64,000 nt of DNA from Cellvibrio sp. pealriver. GTDB lineage: Bacteria; Pseudomonadota; Gammaproteobacteria; Pseudomonadales; Cellvibrionaceae. Location: positions 1,951,149 through 2,015,148 of the forward strand of contig NZ_KQ236688.1 of assembly GCF_001183545.1 (NCBI RefSeq). Reading direction: 5' to 3'. Position numbers and translations under genes: made by a program. Of this stretch, positions 27,888 to 35,662 are shown piece after piece (positions within the stretch are counted from its first letter, which is position 1; the number at the start of each line of letters is the position of its first letter). The notes under the pieces are model-generated. The model made no database searches and was not told where the DNA came from. It was given only the letters and a program-made list of their open reading frames with translations.

Positions 27888-29078
27888 TTATGGATTTTCT
27901 TCGTCATCATCAATTTTTTGCAAACTCAATTCACCAAAACTGGTCGCGGGCGCTTTGGATGTTTGCTGAGGTGAAGATTCAACAGCGGCTTCACTTTTTG
28001 GAATTGCAACACCATCAGTCGCTAACTTGATGCGCAAACGTAAATTATTGGGCGAATCCGCATTAGCAATAGCATCATCAAAGCTCACCTTGCCCGCCAT
28101 AAACAATTTAAAAATCGCCCCATCAAATATTTGCATACCGAGATTTTCAGATTTTTCCATGATCTCTTTAATTTCGGTAAAACGCCCTTTTAATACCAAC
28201 TCCTGAATTGTTTTAGTCCCCAGTAACACTTCTACCGCAGCGCAGCGTTTTCCATCCACAGTAGGCAGTAATCGCTGCGACACAAATGCACGCAAATTTT
28301 GCGACAACCCCATTAACAATTGCGGGCGACGTTCTTCCGGAAATAAATTAACAATCCGCTCTAGCGCTTGGTTGGCATTGTTAGCGTGTAACGTAGAGAT
28401 CGCCAAGTGCCCTGTCTCTGCAAATTCCAGGGCATGTTCCATGGTTTCACGATCGCGAATTTCACCAATCAAAATAACATCAGGCGCTTGGCGCAGAGTA
28501 TTTTTTAATGCCGCTTTATAGCTGCGAGTGTCAACGCCTACTTCGCGTTGATTAATCACACTGCGCTTGTGTTTGTGAACAAATTCCACCGGATCTTCAA
28601 TGGTAATTATGTGGCCGCCGCTCGATGAATTGCGATGATCAATCAACGCTGCAAGTGATGTCGATTTACCTGAACCCGTACCGCCCACAAATAGAACCAA
28701 GCCGCGCTTGGTCATAATCACATCTTTTAAAACGTCGGGCAGACCCAGTGCATCAAATTGCGGGATATCGGTTTTGATATTGCGTGCCACTATCGCCACT
28801 TCATTGCGCTGCTTAAAAATATTGATGCGAAAGCGGCCTACGCCGTGAATGGAAATCGCCAGGTTCATTTCCAATTCGTGCGCAAATACTGCGCGCTGCT
28901 CATCGTCCATAATGGCATTGGCGATAGCTTCTATTTCACCCGGTTTAAATGCTTCTGTTGCAAGCGGCTTTAATACACCCTGAAATTTTGCACAGGGCGG
29001 CGCACCTGTGCTCAGGTATAAATCCGAGCCATCTTTTTTGGCGAGAATATTGAGGTACTGATCAATTGGGGTTGCCAT
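27888..29078 (-). CDS. pilU: PilT/PilU-family type IV pilus retraction ATPase
   Basis: A 396-residue hexameric secretion-type ATPase that powers pilus retraction (twitching) at the cytoplasmic base of type IV pili. The Walker A is GGTGSGKST (about residues 131-139). The Asp box is IITIEDPVEF, the Walker B lies in DVILIGEIRD, and the His box is AETGHLAISTLHA. The C-terminal stretch NADSPNNLRLRIKL resembles PilU rather than PilT. A Ser/Thr/Pro and acidic tail of about 45 residues is an addition to the core. No second pilT-like gene lies beside it. The upstream neighbour is ridA. Confidence 0.88.
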   Translation of the reverse strand: MATPIDQYLNILAKKDGSDLYLSTGAPPCAKFQGVLKPLATEAFKPGEIEAIANAIMDDEQRAVFAHELEMNLAISIHGVGRFRINIFKQRNEVAIVARNIKTDIPQFDALGLPDVLKDVIMTKRGLVLFVGGTGSGKSTSLAALIDHRNSSSGGHIITIEDPVEFVHKHKRSVINQREVGVDTRSYKAALKNTLRQAPDVILIGEIRDRETMEHALEFAETGHLAISTLHANNANQALERIVNLFPEERRPQLLMGLSQNLRAFVSQRLLPTVDGKRCAAVEVLLGTKTIQELVLKGRFTEIKEIMEKSENLGMQIFDGAIFKLFMAGKVSFDDAIANADSPNNLRLRIKLATDGVAIPKSEAAVESSPQQTSKAPATSFGELSLQKIDDDEENP

Positions 29079-29191
29079 GAATTACTCCTCTTTATGCAAG
29101 ATCTAACGCACTGCTTAAACAATATCGCCGGGCGCGACAAACAATAGGAAGAGTATAGGCAAGATCGACCAAAGTATTGTGCTAAGTCGTG

Positions 29192-29539
29192 TTAATCAAC
29201 CGCTGCGACAAAAGCAATCTCAACCAGCATATTGGGGTCGAGCAATTCCACTTTGACGCAGGCACGTGAAGGCGCGCAATGCTCTGGCAGCCAATCTGCC
29301 CACGCACTGTTGAGCGCAGCAACATTCTCTTTTTGCGTGATATAAATGGTCGCAGATAACAAACGGGACTTGTCGCTACCTATAGCGGCTAGAGTTACGT
29401 CTGCCTGCTGCAGAATCTGCGCAATTTGTTCATCCATTGCACAATCAGTGTTATTGGGAACCTCTACAAAATGCGCAATACCGCGATATACAGTGGCATC
29501 TGACCAGCGCGGTGTTGGATTTAATCGTTGAATTGTCAT
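29192..29539 (-). CDS. RidA/YjgF/YER057c family protein
   Basis: A 115-residue RidA-superfamily protein. Archetypes hydrolyse reactive enamine/imine intermediates from PLP enzymes; other subgroups have different or unknown roles. Visible features are AHFVEVPNNTDCAMDEQIAQIL, the Arg-containing SATIYIT segment, and the C-terminal APSRACVKVELLDPNMLVEI with the conserved Arg. The start at 29539 (MTIQRLN) fits the family, while the longer open frame does not. It lies head to head with ndpA. Confidence 0.9.
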   Translation of the reverse strand: MTIQRLNPTPRWSDATVYRGIAHFVEVPNNTDCAMDEQIAQILQQADVTLAAIGSDKSRLLSATIYITQKENVAALNSAWADWLPEHCAPSRACVKVELLDPNMLVEIAFVAAVD

Positions 29540-29654
29540 GTAGATCGCTCCAAAGAGTGTTTGCAAATTGAATGTGGCACCTATAATAGCCGCCTTTGAG
29601 CAGCAACCCAATTTCGTATTCGCCCCGTTTATTCATCCTAAAAGTGATTTTTCC

Positions 29655-30674
29655 ATGGCCATAACTTCCATCATTGCACACCGTATTTATCGCCACGCCC
29701 CCGGGAGCGCCTTTGAGTTGCAGCTGCGCAGTGAAGCATTTGCGCAAAGCGGTAAATTGGAAGAGCTGGCCTATGAATTAAAGAGCCAGTTTATTCGCAA
29801 AGGCGGTAAAAGTTACGGGCGCTTTTCTGATGAGCTGGGCGAATATCCTCTCCCCTCCTGGTTGCGTGATTGCCGCTCAGAGCGCTTGGGATTTTTAAGC
29901 TTCACCCATAACGCCATGCAACAGTTTCAGCAAGCGCTGGAAAAAGCCGAATCACTGCTGGATGCTTATGTGTTTTTTATAGAAGAAAAGCTGGAGGTTG
30001 GAGATACACTGAGCGTGTATTTGGTTGAACATCAAAGTGGCCTGTATCTGGATGGTAAGCTGGCAATCGACGACTCGCTCTTTTTGGACACCAGCGGTTT
30101 TACGCTAGCTGCGAAAATCCAGCTGGATGACTGGAGCAACAGCGATTCATCTACCTATCTCACACTGATACGCGCACGCGGCGATAAAGACATCGCCGAT
30201 GCCTTTACTCATTTTATTGCCTTCACTGACAAATACGATATCAAACAAGAAACCGCAGAATTTCTCAAAATCGTAGATAACTTCAGCCAAACATTAGACG
30301 AAACCAGCGCAAAGATCACCCGCTCAAAAGTCGCTGATTACTGTTTGGAACAAAACAAAGCTGGCAAAACAGTCACTATCGCCGATCTATCCCATACATT
30401 GGCAAGCGAAGTTAAAAGCTACGAGCCAGAGCGGTTTGTCCGTTATGTAGAAAGCACAAAACCGGAACTAAAGCCTGAATTTATCCCTCATGCAGGGCAA
30501 GTGCGCAGTTATGTGCGCATCAGCGGCCGTAATGACTCTTTAAGCATGAGCTTCGCCTCAGAGTGCTTGGGGCGAGAAATCGAGTATGATGCGGCCAATG
30601 ATATTTTGACGATCAAAAACCTGCCTTCATCATTGAAAGCACGCTTGATAAAACATTTAAAAGAAGCGCAGTAA
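29655..30674 (+). CDS. ndpA: nucleoid-associated protein NdpA (YejK)
   Basis: A 339-residue member of the 37-kDa nucleoid-associated NdpA/YejK family. E. coli YejK is nucleoid-bound and interacts with topoisomerases. The N-terminus SIIAHRIYRHAPGSAFELQLR, the middle segment LTLIRARGDKDIADAFTHFI and the C-terminal ITIADLSH/YVRISGRNDSLSMSF-type region match the family. The start at 29655 is chosen because homologues begin MAITSI; the upstream open frame is unlike them. It is divergent from ridA. Confidence 0.92.
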   Translation: MAITSIIAHRIYRHAPGSAFELQLRSEAFAQSGKLEELAYELKSQFIRKGGKSYGRFSDELGEYPLPSWLRDCRSERLGFLSFTHNAMQQFQQALEKAESLLDAYVFFIEEKLEVGDTLSVYLVEHQSGLYLDGKLAIDDSLFLDTSGFTLAAKIQLDDWSNSDSSTYLTLIRARGDKDIADAFTHFIAFTDKYDIKQETAEFLKIVDNFSQTLDETSAKITRSKVADYCLEQNKAGKTVTIADLSHTLASEVKSYEPERFVRYVESTKPELKPEFIPHAGQVRSYVRISGRNDSLSMSFASECLGREIEYDAANDILTIKNLPSSLKARLIKHLKEAQ

Positions 30675-30781
30675 CCTTCGAGCTTCAGCTAAACGCGATA
30701 ATAACAAGGCATAAATTGGTCATTTCAATCGTATTAAAACCAAAACAGCTAAGCCTATAACGACATAAACTAATCTAACAC

Positions 30782-30810
30782 TTGATTTTACAGACGACTG
30801 GTCATATATT
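30782..30810 (+). promoter_or_regulatory. promoter with embedded operator for the TetR gene
   Basis: TTGATT and TATATT are spaced by exactly 17 nt. The half-palindromic operator ACGACTGGTCAT (30794-30805) fills the spacer and abuts the -10 element. The predicted transcription start falls on or next to the ATG at 30817, and no ribosome binding site is visible, so the message may be leaderless. Confidence 0.6.
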
Positions 30811-30816
30811 TAACCC

Positions 30817-31407
30817 ATGAGTAAACGTGAACTGAAAAAAGATCATCTCCTTGATGAAGGGCTCAAAGTAATGGCTACACGCGGTTACAACGGCACCAGC
30901 ATTCAGGATATTGTCAATGCCGCCAACGTGCCCAAAGGCTCGTTCTACACCTACTTCAAAAGCAAAGAAGATTTTGCGATTGAAGCGCTGGAGAAAGTAA
31001 CCGAAGAGCGCATGGTTCAGAATCGCCATTTACTTAGTGACCGCAGTATTTGCCCTAAAGAACGCCTAACCCGTTTTTTTGTGGAGAATATCGGCGGCTG
31101 TGAAGAAAACCTCAATGGTGGCTGTTTTTTGGGGAATATGTGCCAGGAAATGGCCGAATCCAGTGAGGCAATTCGTATTAAGGTGCGGCAGATGCTGCGC
31201 AATAGTACGCAAGCTATTGAAGATGTTTTGGAGGAAGCCAGGCTGCAAAATGGCCTGAAGAGCAATCTTCCGTCACCGGTATTGGCAGAGTTTTTATTCA
31301 ATGCATGGGAAGGCACATTAATGCGCATGAAAGCATCCAAATGCCGTGAGCCGCTCAATGCTTTCTTGACAGTACTACCCGAACTTTTCAATAAACCAAA
31401 TACGTAA
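30817..31407 (+). CDS. TetR/AcrR family transcriptional regulator
   Basis: A 196-residue repressor of the TetR family. The N-terminal helix-turn-helix (TRGYNGTSIQDIVNAANVPK and SFYTYFKSKEDF, residues about 20-55) is complete. The C-terminal ligand domain has the stretch NGGCFLGNMCQEMAESSEAI, similar to AcuR/NemR-type subgroups that respond to reactive or small organic molecules. Several Cys residues (GGCEEN, GGCFLGNMC) could sense electrophiles, which is an inference. Three copies of an ATGACCRGTC palindrome lie upstream of this gene and of the following LpxR-like gene. This suggests autoregulation and control of that neighbour. Confidence 0.92.
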   Translation: MSKRELKKDHLLDEGLKVMATRGYNGTSIQDIVNAANVPKGSFYTYFKSKEDFAIEALEKVTEERMVQNRHLLSDRSICPKERLTRFFVENIGGCEENLNGGCFLGNMCQEMAESSEAIRIKVRQMLRNSTQAIEDVLEEARLQNGLKSNLPSPVLAEFLFNAWEGTLMRMKASKCREPLNAFLTVLPELFNKPNT

Positions 31408-31459
31408 TACCCACACCATCAAAAATACTTTATTGGTATTTTTGCCTTATAAAAATAAG

Positions 31460-31471
31460 ATGACCAGTCAC
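31460..31471. promoter_or_regulatory. TetR operator-like palindrome, site 2
   Basis: ATGACCAGTCAC, an imperfect copy of the same palindrome, lies 53 nt after the TetR gene and upstream of the LpxR-like gene. Confidence 0.65.
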
Positions 31472-31545
31472 TTTTTAATGCAAAAGGATAACTAATTATC
31501 CCTTTTACGGGCACTTATTCGCCTGAATTTTGCATCAAATAAAAG

Positions 31546-31557
31546 ATGACCGGTCAT
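31546..31557. promoter_or_regulatory. TetR operator-like palindrome, site 3
   Basis: ATGACCGGTCAT is a perfect 12-bp palindrome, 61 nt ahead of the LpxR-like start codon and 86 nt from site 2. Confidence 0.72.
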
Positions 31558-31618
31558 TTATTTTATATGGATAAACACAGATATGACCACAGGCAGAAGC
31601 AAATCCAGGAGTTACCAC

Positions 31619-32812
31619 ATGACTCAGCCACAAATAATGCAACTCCCGAAGAAAAAGATGCTGCCTTCAATCGATGCAGTACAAGCCATCTATAAATTAG
31701 TTTTGGCTCTGATTATCGGACTACTACTGAGCAACAACACATCAGCTAAAACAAAGGATTACCTTGCACAGCAGGACCCCGAATGGCTGCAGCTGGCGGC
31801 ATCCATAGAAAATGAAAAACAACCAAATGTGTATTGGCATGAACATCGCAGAACTGCTACGAGAAGCTGGGCCATTGCTTTTGATAATGACATTTTGGTG
31901 CCTGGTCATCGCGATCAGGATTACACTTATGGTCTCAATTTCACGCAAACCGGTGAAAGCGTGCGCCATGCAGCGATCTCACTTAATAAGCCTCTGCTTT
32001 TGATAGATAACTGGCTTGGGTTTCAGCACGGATCTATCAGTACTCAAGAAACTTACAGTCGCGAAATAGGTCTTTTTGGATTCACTCCAGAGGATATAAC
32101 ACTAGAGAAACCTAACTCTGATGATCGACCTTACGCAAGCTTGATTTATCTATCCAGCTCCCGTGAACAAGTCGATCTGGTCGAAAATTTAGCGTGGAAG
32201 AGCACACTGACTCTAGGCTTTTTAGGAACAGGCCTGGTCGGAGAATTACAGAACGTTGCCCACCAAGGTACAGCAGGCAAAGAAGCAAAAGGCTGGGACA
32301 ACCAAATAAGCGAAGGCGGAGAGTTAACTGGTCGGTACTTAATTGCACGGCAGCAATATTTTGACAACGATTCAGACACGCTTGAAATCAAAAGCACCTG
32401 GCAGGCATCTATCGGATATCTGACAGAAACAAGCTGGAGCTTGAGTATGCGCGCAGGGCAAATTCACAGCCCTTGGTCATCATTCAATCCGGAACTTGCA
32501 AGCTATGGAGAAAAATCATCTTATTCCAGTAATGCAAAATCCGTAAGTGAGCGTTATTTTTGGGCAGGCGTCGCACTAAAAGCTCGCGCTTACAACGCTT
32601 TTCTCCAAGGGCAATTCCGCGATAGCCTTGTAAGTTATGAGCATCACGAACTTCGCCCTGTATTAATCGAAGCCTGGCTCGGCTATACATTTGCCTTTAA
32701 GCAAGGCTATCGAATCAGTTATGTATTACGCGGACATAGCTCTGAAATTGAAAGAGGAGCCGGCGATCGCAACCTACTGTGGGGAGGCATAATTATTGCC
32801 CGGAACATTTAA
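31619..32812 (+). CDS. LpxR-like outer-membrane lipid A deacylase (DUF2219)
   Basis: A 397-residue predicted outer-membrane beta-barrel of the LpxR/DUF2219 family. Salmonella LpxR removes the 3'-acyloxyacyl chain of lipid A. The family pattern is clear: AIAFDNDILVPGHRDQDYTY with the Asn-Asp and YT segment, DRPYASLIY, and a His-containing loop before AKGWDNQI. The first 40 residues hold a hydrophobic signal (LVLALIIGLLLSNNTSA). The start at 31619 has AGGAG 7 nt upstream. The gene follows a TetR regulator with operator-like palindromes in between, suggesting inducible lipid A remodelling. I could not verify every catalytic residue by alignment. Confidence 0.82.
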   Translation: MTQPQIMQLPKKKMLPSIDAVQAIYKLVLALIIGLLLSNNTSAKTKDYLAQQDPEWLQLAASIENEKQPNVYWHEHRRTATRSWAIAFDNDILVPGHRDQDYTYGLNFTQTGESVRHAAISLNKPLLLIDNWLGFQHGSISTQETYSREIGLFGFTPEDITLEKPNSDDRPYASLIYLSSSREQVDLVENLAWKSTLTLGFLGTGLVGELQNVAHQGTAGKEAKGWDNQISEGGELTGRYLIARQQYFDNDSDTLEIKSTWQASIGYLTETSWSLSMRAGQIHSPWSSFNPELASYGEKSSYSSNAKSVSERYFWAGVALKARAYNAFLQGQFRDSLVSYEHHELRPVLIEAWLGYTFAFKQGYRISYVLRGHSSEIERGAGDRNLLWGGIIIARNI

Positions 32813-32814
32813 AT

Positions 32815-32845
32815 AAATTCGCCATTATTTTAATAATGGCGAATT
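32815..32845. terminator. AT-rich hairpin shared by two convergent genes
   Basis: AATTCGCCATTA and TAATGGCGAATT form a 12-bp stem over the stop codon of the minus-strand protease gene and just after the LpxR-like stop. It lacks a good T-run, so it is a weak terminator candidate. Confidence 0.4.
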
Positions 32846-34081
32846 CAGTGCATCCGCTTTTGTACCAATAAGTTTTTCCGTAATATTCTGCAAATCCGCC
32901 AGTGAGACTTTGCGAATTTTCATCAACTCTCTGGTTACATCATCTATAGAATATTGTTTCTTTGAACGCTTACGAATTTCTTTATCCAATTCATCAAGCA
33001 GCACTACCGCTCGAGCTGTTACAGCACCAGTAGACTTACTTTTTCGTAAGTATTTAACTTCAGCACCCCACTTTTCCAGCCCTTTAATAATTTTAGTTCT
33101 GCGAGCTTTCGTGATCCCATTAGCTCGATACAGTAGCTCAAAAGAATAAAACTCAGCCAAACCTTCTGCGATCCAATCATCGTTTGCTATCTCTGTTTCC
33201 TTACCACTAATCCGTGTAACCATGTGGGTGAGCTCATGCAGTAAGGGGCTAGTTCCATTTTCACTAACCAAGGGGCGATCAGTATGTAAAAACAAAGAGT
33301 TTGATGCTGATAATCCACCCCGCCACATTGGATCGCCCGCTCCAACTACCAGTAATTTGGATGGTGTTTTTTCGAAAGCATCGTACAGCTCGGGCCAAAC
33401 AAAATTGAAAAATGTCAGCGCATCCATACGTCGCATGCCTTCGCCAACCGGAGCACTGATCGCAATCCCCGTTTTTTTGATTGTTGCTCGCCGAGTACCA
33501 ATTTTTCCAGCAATCATCCAGCCTGTAGGCCTATCAAACAAGCGCTCAGGATTGTCGATTATAAATTTATTATCTTTTTTTCTAACCCAGCCAGTTTCAA
33601 CGTTATTCCAGGTTTTCGGCAAAATAAACTCTAATTCTGCAATTGCTCGTGCACCTGGAACCTCCGTTGTCTCTACTGGAGGAATCAAATCGTCCCCGCG
33701 AAATAATGCCCAGTCCTCAGTCATCCGGGCATCATACTTTCCAACAGAACGTTCGTGAGTCAGTTTTACAAAGTAACTCAGAGTTGCATTGCCTGACGGC
33801 AATTCCCAATACACCTGTGCATCTTTAACTGTTAGCTTTCCATTAGCACGAATATTTGAGTAAACACCAGCTTTGTTATTGAAACGAAGCTTTTGCAGAA
33901 GCCCTTTATTATCTATACGAATAACAACGCTTGCGCCCTCTTTCTCAGGCAAAAACGTAACCAAGTAATCTACCTTGTAACTTAATGCAGATTCTTTTTC
34001 AGCGGCGACTACAAAACCGCAAAAAAAAGCAAATAAACCGATGACAAGTCTCATACTAAGTTTTTTTTGTAAAAGCCTCAT
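32825..34081 (-). CDS. M61-like gluzincin metallopeptidase, short form
   Basis: A 418-residue exported protein. A signal peptide (MRLVIGLFAFFCGFVVA, within the first 26 residues) is followed by an N-terminal beta-rich region. The zinc-peptidase motif HELTH is at residues 282-286, with the third ligand Glu306 in WIAEGLAEF. This layout is that of the M61 glycyl-aminopeptidase family, but the protein is shorter than typical members (about 600) and shows no PDZ domain. The start at 34081 has GAGG 8 nt upstream; Met10 is an alternative. The C-terminal region is Lys/Arg-rich. Substrate is unknown. It is convergent with the LpxR-like gene. Confidence 0.75.
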   Translation of the reverse strand: MRLLQKKLSMRLVIGLFAFFCGFVVAAEKESALSYKVDYLVTFLPEKEGASVVIRIDNKGLLQKLRFNNKAGVYSNIRANGKLTVKDAQVYWELPSGNATLSYFVKLTHERSVGKYDARMTEDWALFRGDDLIPPVETTEVPGARAIAELEFILPKTWNNVETGWVRKKDNKFIIDNPERLFDRPTGWMIAGKIGTRRATIKKTGIAISAPVGEGMRRMDALTFFNFVWPELYDAFEKTPSKLLVVGAGDPMWRGGLSASNSLFLHTDRPLVSENGTSPLLHELTHMVTRISGKETEIANDDWIAEGLAEFYSFELLYRANGITKARRTKIIKGLEKWGAEVKYLRKSKSTGAVTARAVVLLDELDKEIRKRSKKQYSIDDVTRELMKIRKVSLADLQNITEKLIGTKADALNSPLLK

Positions 34082-34250
34082 ATCGTAAACCTCAAAAAAT
34101 AAATCGTTAACCAGGTAGAGCATAGAGCTTACTTCACACTATATGAATGCAGTGTGAGAATCAAAATTTTATTGTTAGTTACGACGAAAACCTTTGCCAA
34201 AGGAGACTTTAGCAAAAGCTGAAAAATGGTCGTATATTGAGGGAGGATTA

Positions 34251-34292
34251 GCAGTAAGCAGTAAGCAGTAAGCAGTAAGCAGTAAGCAGTAA
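34251..34292. repeat. heptanucleotide array (GCAGTAA) x 6
   Basis: Six perfect head-to-tail copies of GCAGTAA, followed by an A-run. Such an array could vary in copy number by slippage. It is upstream of the minus-strand protease gene's 5' side and downstream of cpoB. Confidence 0.97.
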
Positions 34293-34326
34293 AAAAATGC
34301 TCTAAAAACAAGTGATGAAATTGAAT

Positions 34327-34356
34327 TGAAAAACGGGAACCGTTAATGCAGTTCCC
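34327..34356 (-). terminator. terminator after cpoB
   Basis: On the minus strand GGGAAC and GTTCCC pair around a 10-nt loop and are followed by GTTTTTC. It would end the tol-pal-cpoB transcript. Confidence 0.6.
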
Positions 34357-34391
34357 ATTCAGCAAGAAACAAAAAATATTTCTGGGTGGGA

Positions 34392-35141
34392 TTAAAAATT
34401 ATCGGAAATAAACTTTTGCGCCAAACGTGCAGCATCTGAGTTACCCGCTGCCACCTCGTTTAACAATGATCTCGCTTTGGCTTTGTCACCCATCAAAAAG
34501 TACACTTTTCCAAGATCCAACTGTGCATCCGGTACTTTCGCAGCGCTAGGGAAATTAGCGATAAGCTCAGTGAACCAAGATTTTGCCTGTGGATAATCCT
34601 TTTTCAACATAGCAATTTTACCCAGCCAATAGTGACTATTGCTGGCAAAATCACCGTTAGGAAAACGCTCGAGATGCAGATTGAAAGCGGTTACTGCTCC
34701 GTCAAAATCTTTTTGATTTAGTAGATCGTAAGCAGCCTTGTATGTATCGCTCTCGCTTAAAGATGCAGATAGCGGCGACTCGGCTTTTGGAGCATCAGTA
34801 GATACTGGACTTATTGATGAAGGGGAAACACCAGAACGGTTGTCAGATGCACTATGTGATCCACCAGACAGGCGTCTATCAAGATCTATATAGTTATCTA
34901 ACTGCAATTGTTTTAATTGTTTTAATTCGTAAGACTGCTCCTCAAGAAGACCACGTAAAGTAGCAACTTCTTCTTGTAAAGCTCGAATTTGGGAATACAC
35001 ATCAGATTCAGCAGAGACAGGCAATTCAGATTGAGCCACCCCAGAGCGAGTGCTCTGAGGTGAAGACTCAACAACCCGTACTTGCGCCTGTAACACTGGA
35101 GCCGCAACAATAAGTGTGGCGGCAAACAGATTTTTCAGCAT
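34392..35141 (-). CDS. cpoB: Tol-Pal-associated cell division coordinator CpoB (YbgF)
   Basis: A 249-residue periplasmic protein. It links Tol-Pal outer-membrane constriction to peptidoglycan synthesis in E. coli. A signal peptide (LFAATLIVAAPVLQA) is followed by a coiled-coil trimerisation segment (about residues 45-90, QIRALQEEVATLRGLLEEQS). A Ser/Pro linker follows and then a C-terminal TPR domain (about 130-249, DTYKAAYDLLNQKDFDGAV). It is the last gene of the tol-pal operon. In Pseudomonas queE/queC follow; here they do not. Confidence 0.95.
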   Translation of the reverse strand: MLKNLFAATLIVAAPVLQAQVRVVESSPQSTRSGVAQSELPVSAESDVYSQIRALQEEVATLRGLLEEQSYELKQLKQLQLDNYIDLDRRLSGGSHSASDNRSGVSPSSISPVSTDAPKAESPLSASLSESDTYKAAYDLLNQKDFDGAVTAFNLHLERFPNGDFASNSHYWLGKIAMLKKDYPQAKSWFTELIANFPSAAKVPDAQLDLGKVYFLMGDKAKARSLLNEVAAGNSDAARLAQKFISDNF

Positions 35142-35155
35142 ACGGGTTCAGACTC

Positions 35156-35620
35156 TTAGTACTTAACTTCTACGCGACGGTTTTGAGACCAAGAAGCTTC
35201 ATCGCTACCGGTAGCAGCTGGTTGCTCTTCACCGAAGCTAACAACTTCCAAAGATGAACCGTTAACGCCTTGAGTTACCAGGAAATCGCGAACAGCATTA
35301 GCACGCTTTTCACCCAGAGCCATGTTGTACTCGCGTGAACCGCGCTCGTCAGCGTGACCTTCTAAACGCACAGCAACTGAAGCGCCTTTCAGTTTGTCAG
35401 CATGTGCCAACAGCACAGCACGGCTTTCAGCGGTCAAAGCGTATTGATCGAAATCAAAGTAAACAACGCTTGACAGAGTTGCTTCTGAACTAGATGTATC
35501 GGTAACAGCGCTACCGGTAGTTGTAGTTTCAGTGCCTTTGTTATCGCTGCTTGAACAGCCAACCAAAAAAGACATAACAACAGCCAGAGTAAGACCTTGT
35601 TTTAGTGCCTTGGTGATCAT
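35156..35620 (-). CDS. pal: peptidoglycan-associated lipoprotein Pal
   Basis: A 154-residue outer-membrane lipoprotein that tethers the outer membrane to peptidoglycan and binds TolB. The signal peptide ends in the lipobox LVGC (Cys22). A short Ser/Thr-rich linker precedes the OmpA-type domain (about residues 48-154) with the peptidoglycan-binding segment LEGHADERGSREYNMALGEK. It lies between tolB and cpoB, as expected. Confidence 0.97.
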   Translation of the reverse strand: MITKALKQGLTLAVVMSFLVGCSSSDNKGTETTTTGSAVTDTSSSEATLSSVVYFDFDQYALTAESRAVLLAHADKLKGASVAVRLEGHADERGSREYNMALGEKRANAVRDFLVTQGVNGSSLEVVSFGEEQPAATGSDEASWSQNRRVEVKY

Positions 35621-35662
35621 GTGTGTGTAACTCCAATGAAGTTTTGATCTGTTTTACGGGAT

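Larger units (their letters stand above)
34082..34391. other. intergenic region with heptamer repeat
   Basis: A gap of about 310 bases between cpoB and the protease gene. It holds the cpoB terminator hairpin, the GCAGTAA heptamer array and the leader of the protease gene. A minus-strand open frame here (34129-34365) is mostly translated repeat and is not a credible gene. Confidence 0.7.

Noticed and set aside
34251..34292. Heptamer array considered as a CRISPR
   Set aside because: Units are 7 bp without spacers; this is a simple tandem repeat.
34129..34365. Minus-strand open frame of 78 codons
   Set aside because: About half of it is translated heptamer repeat (YCLLLTAYCLL), so it is a by-product of the array.
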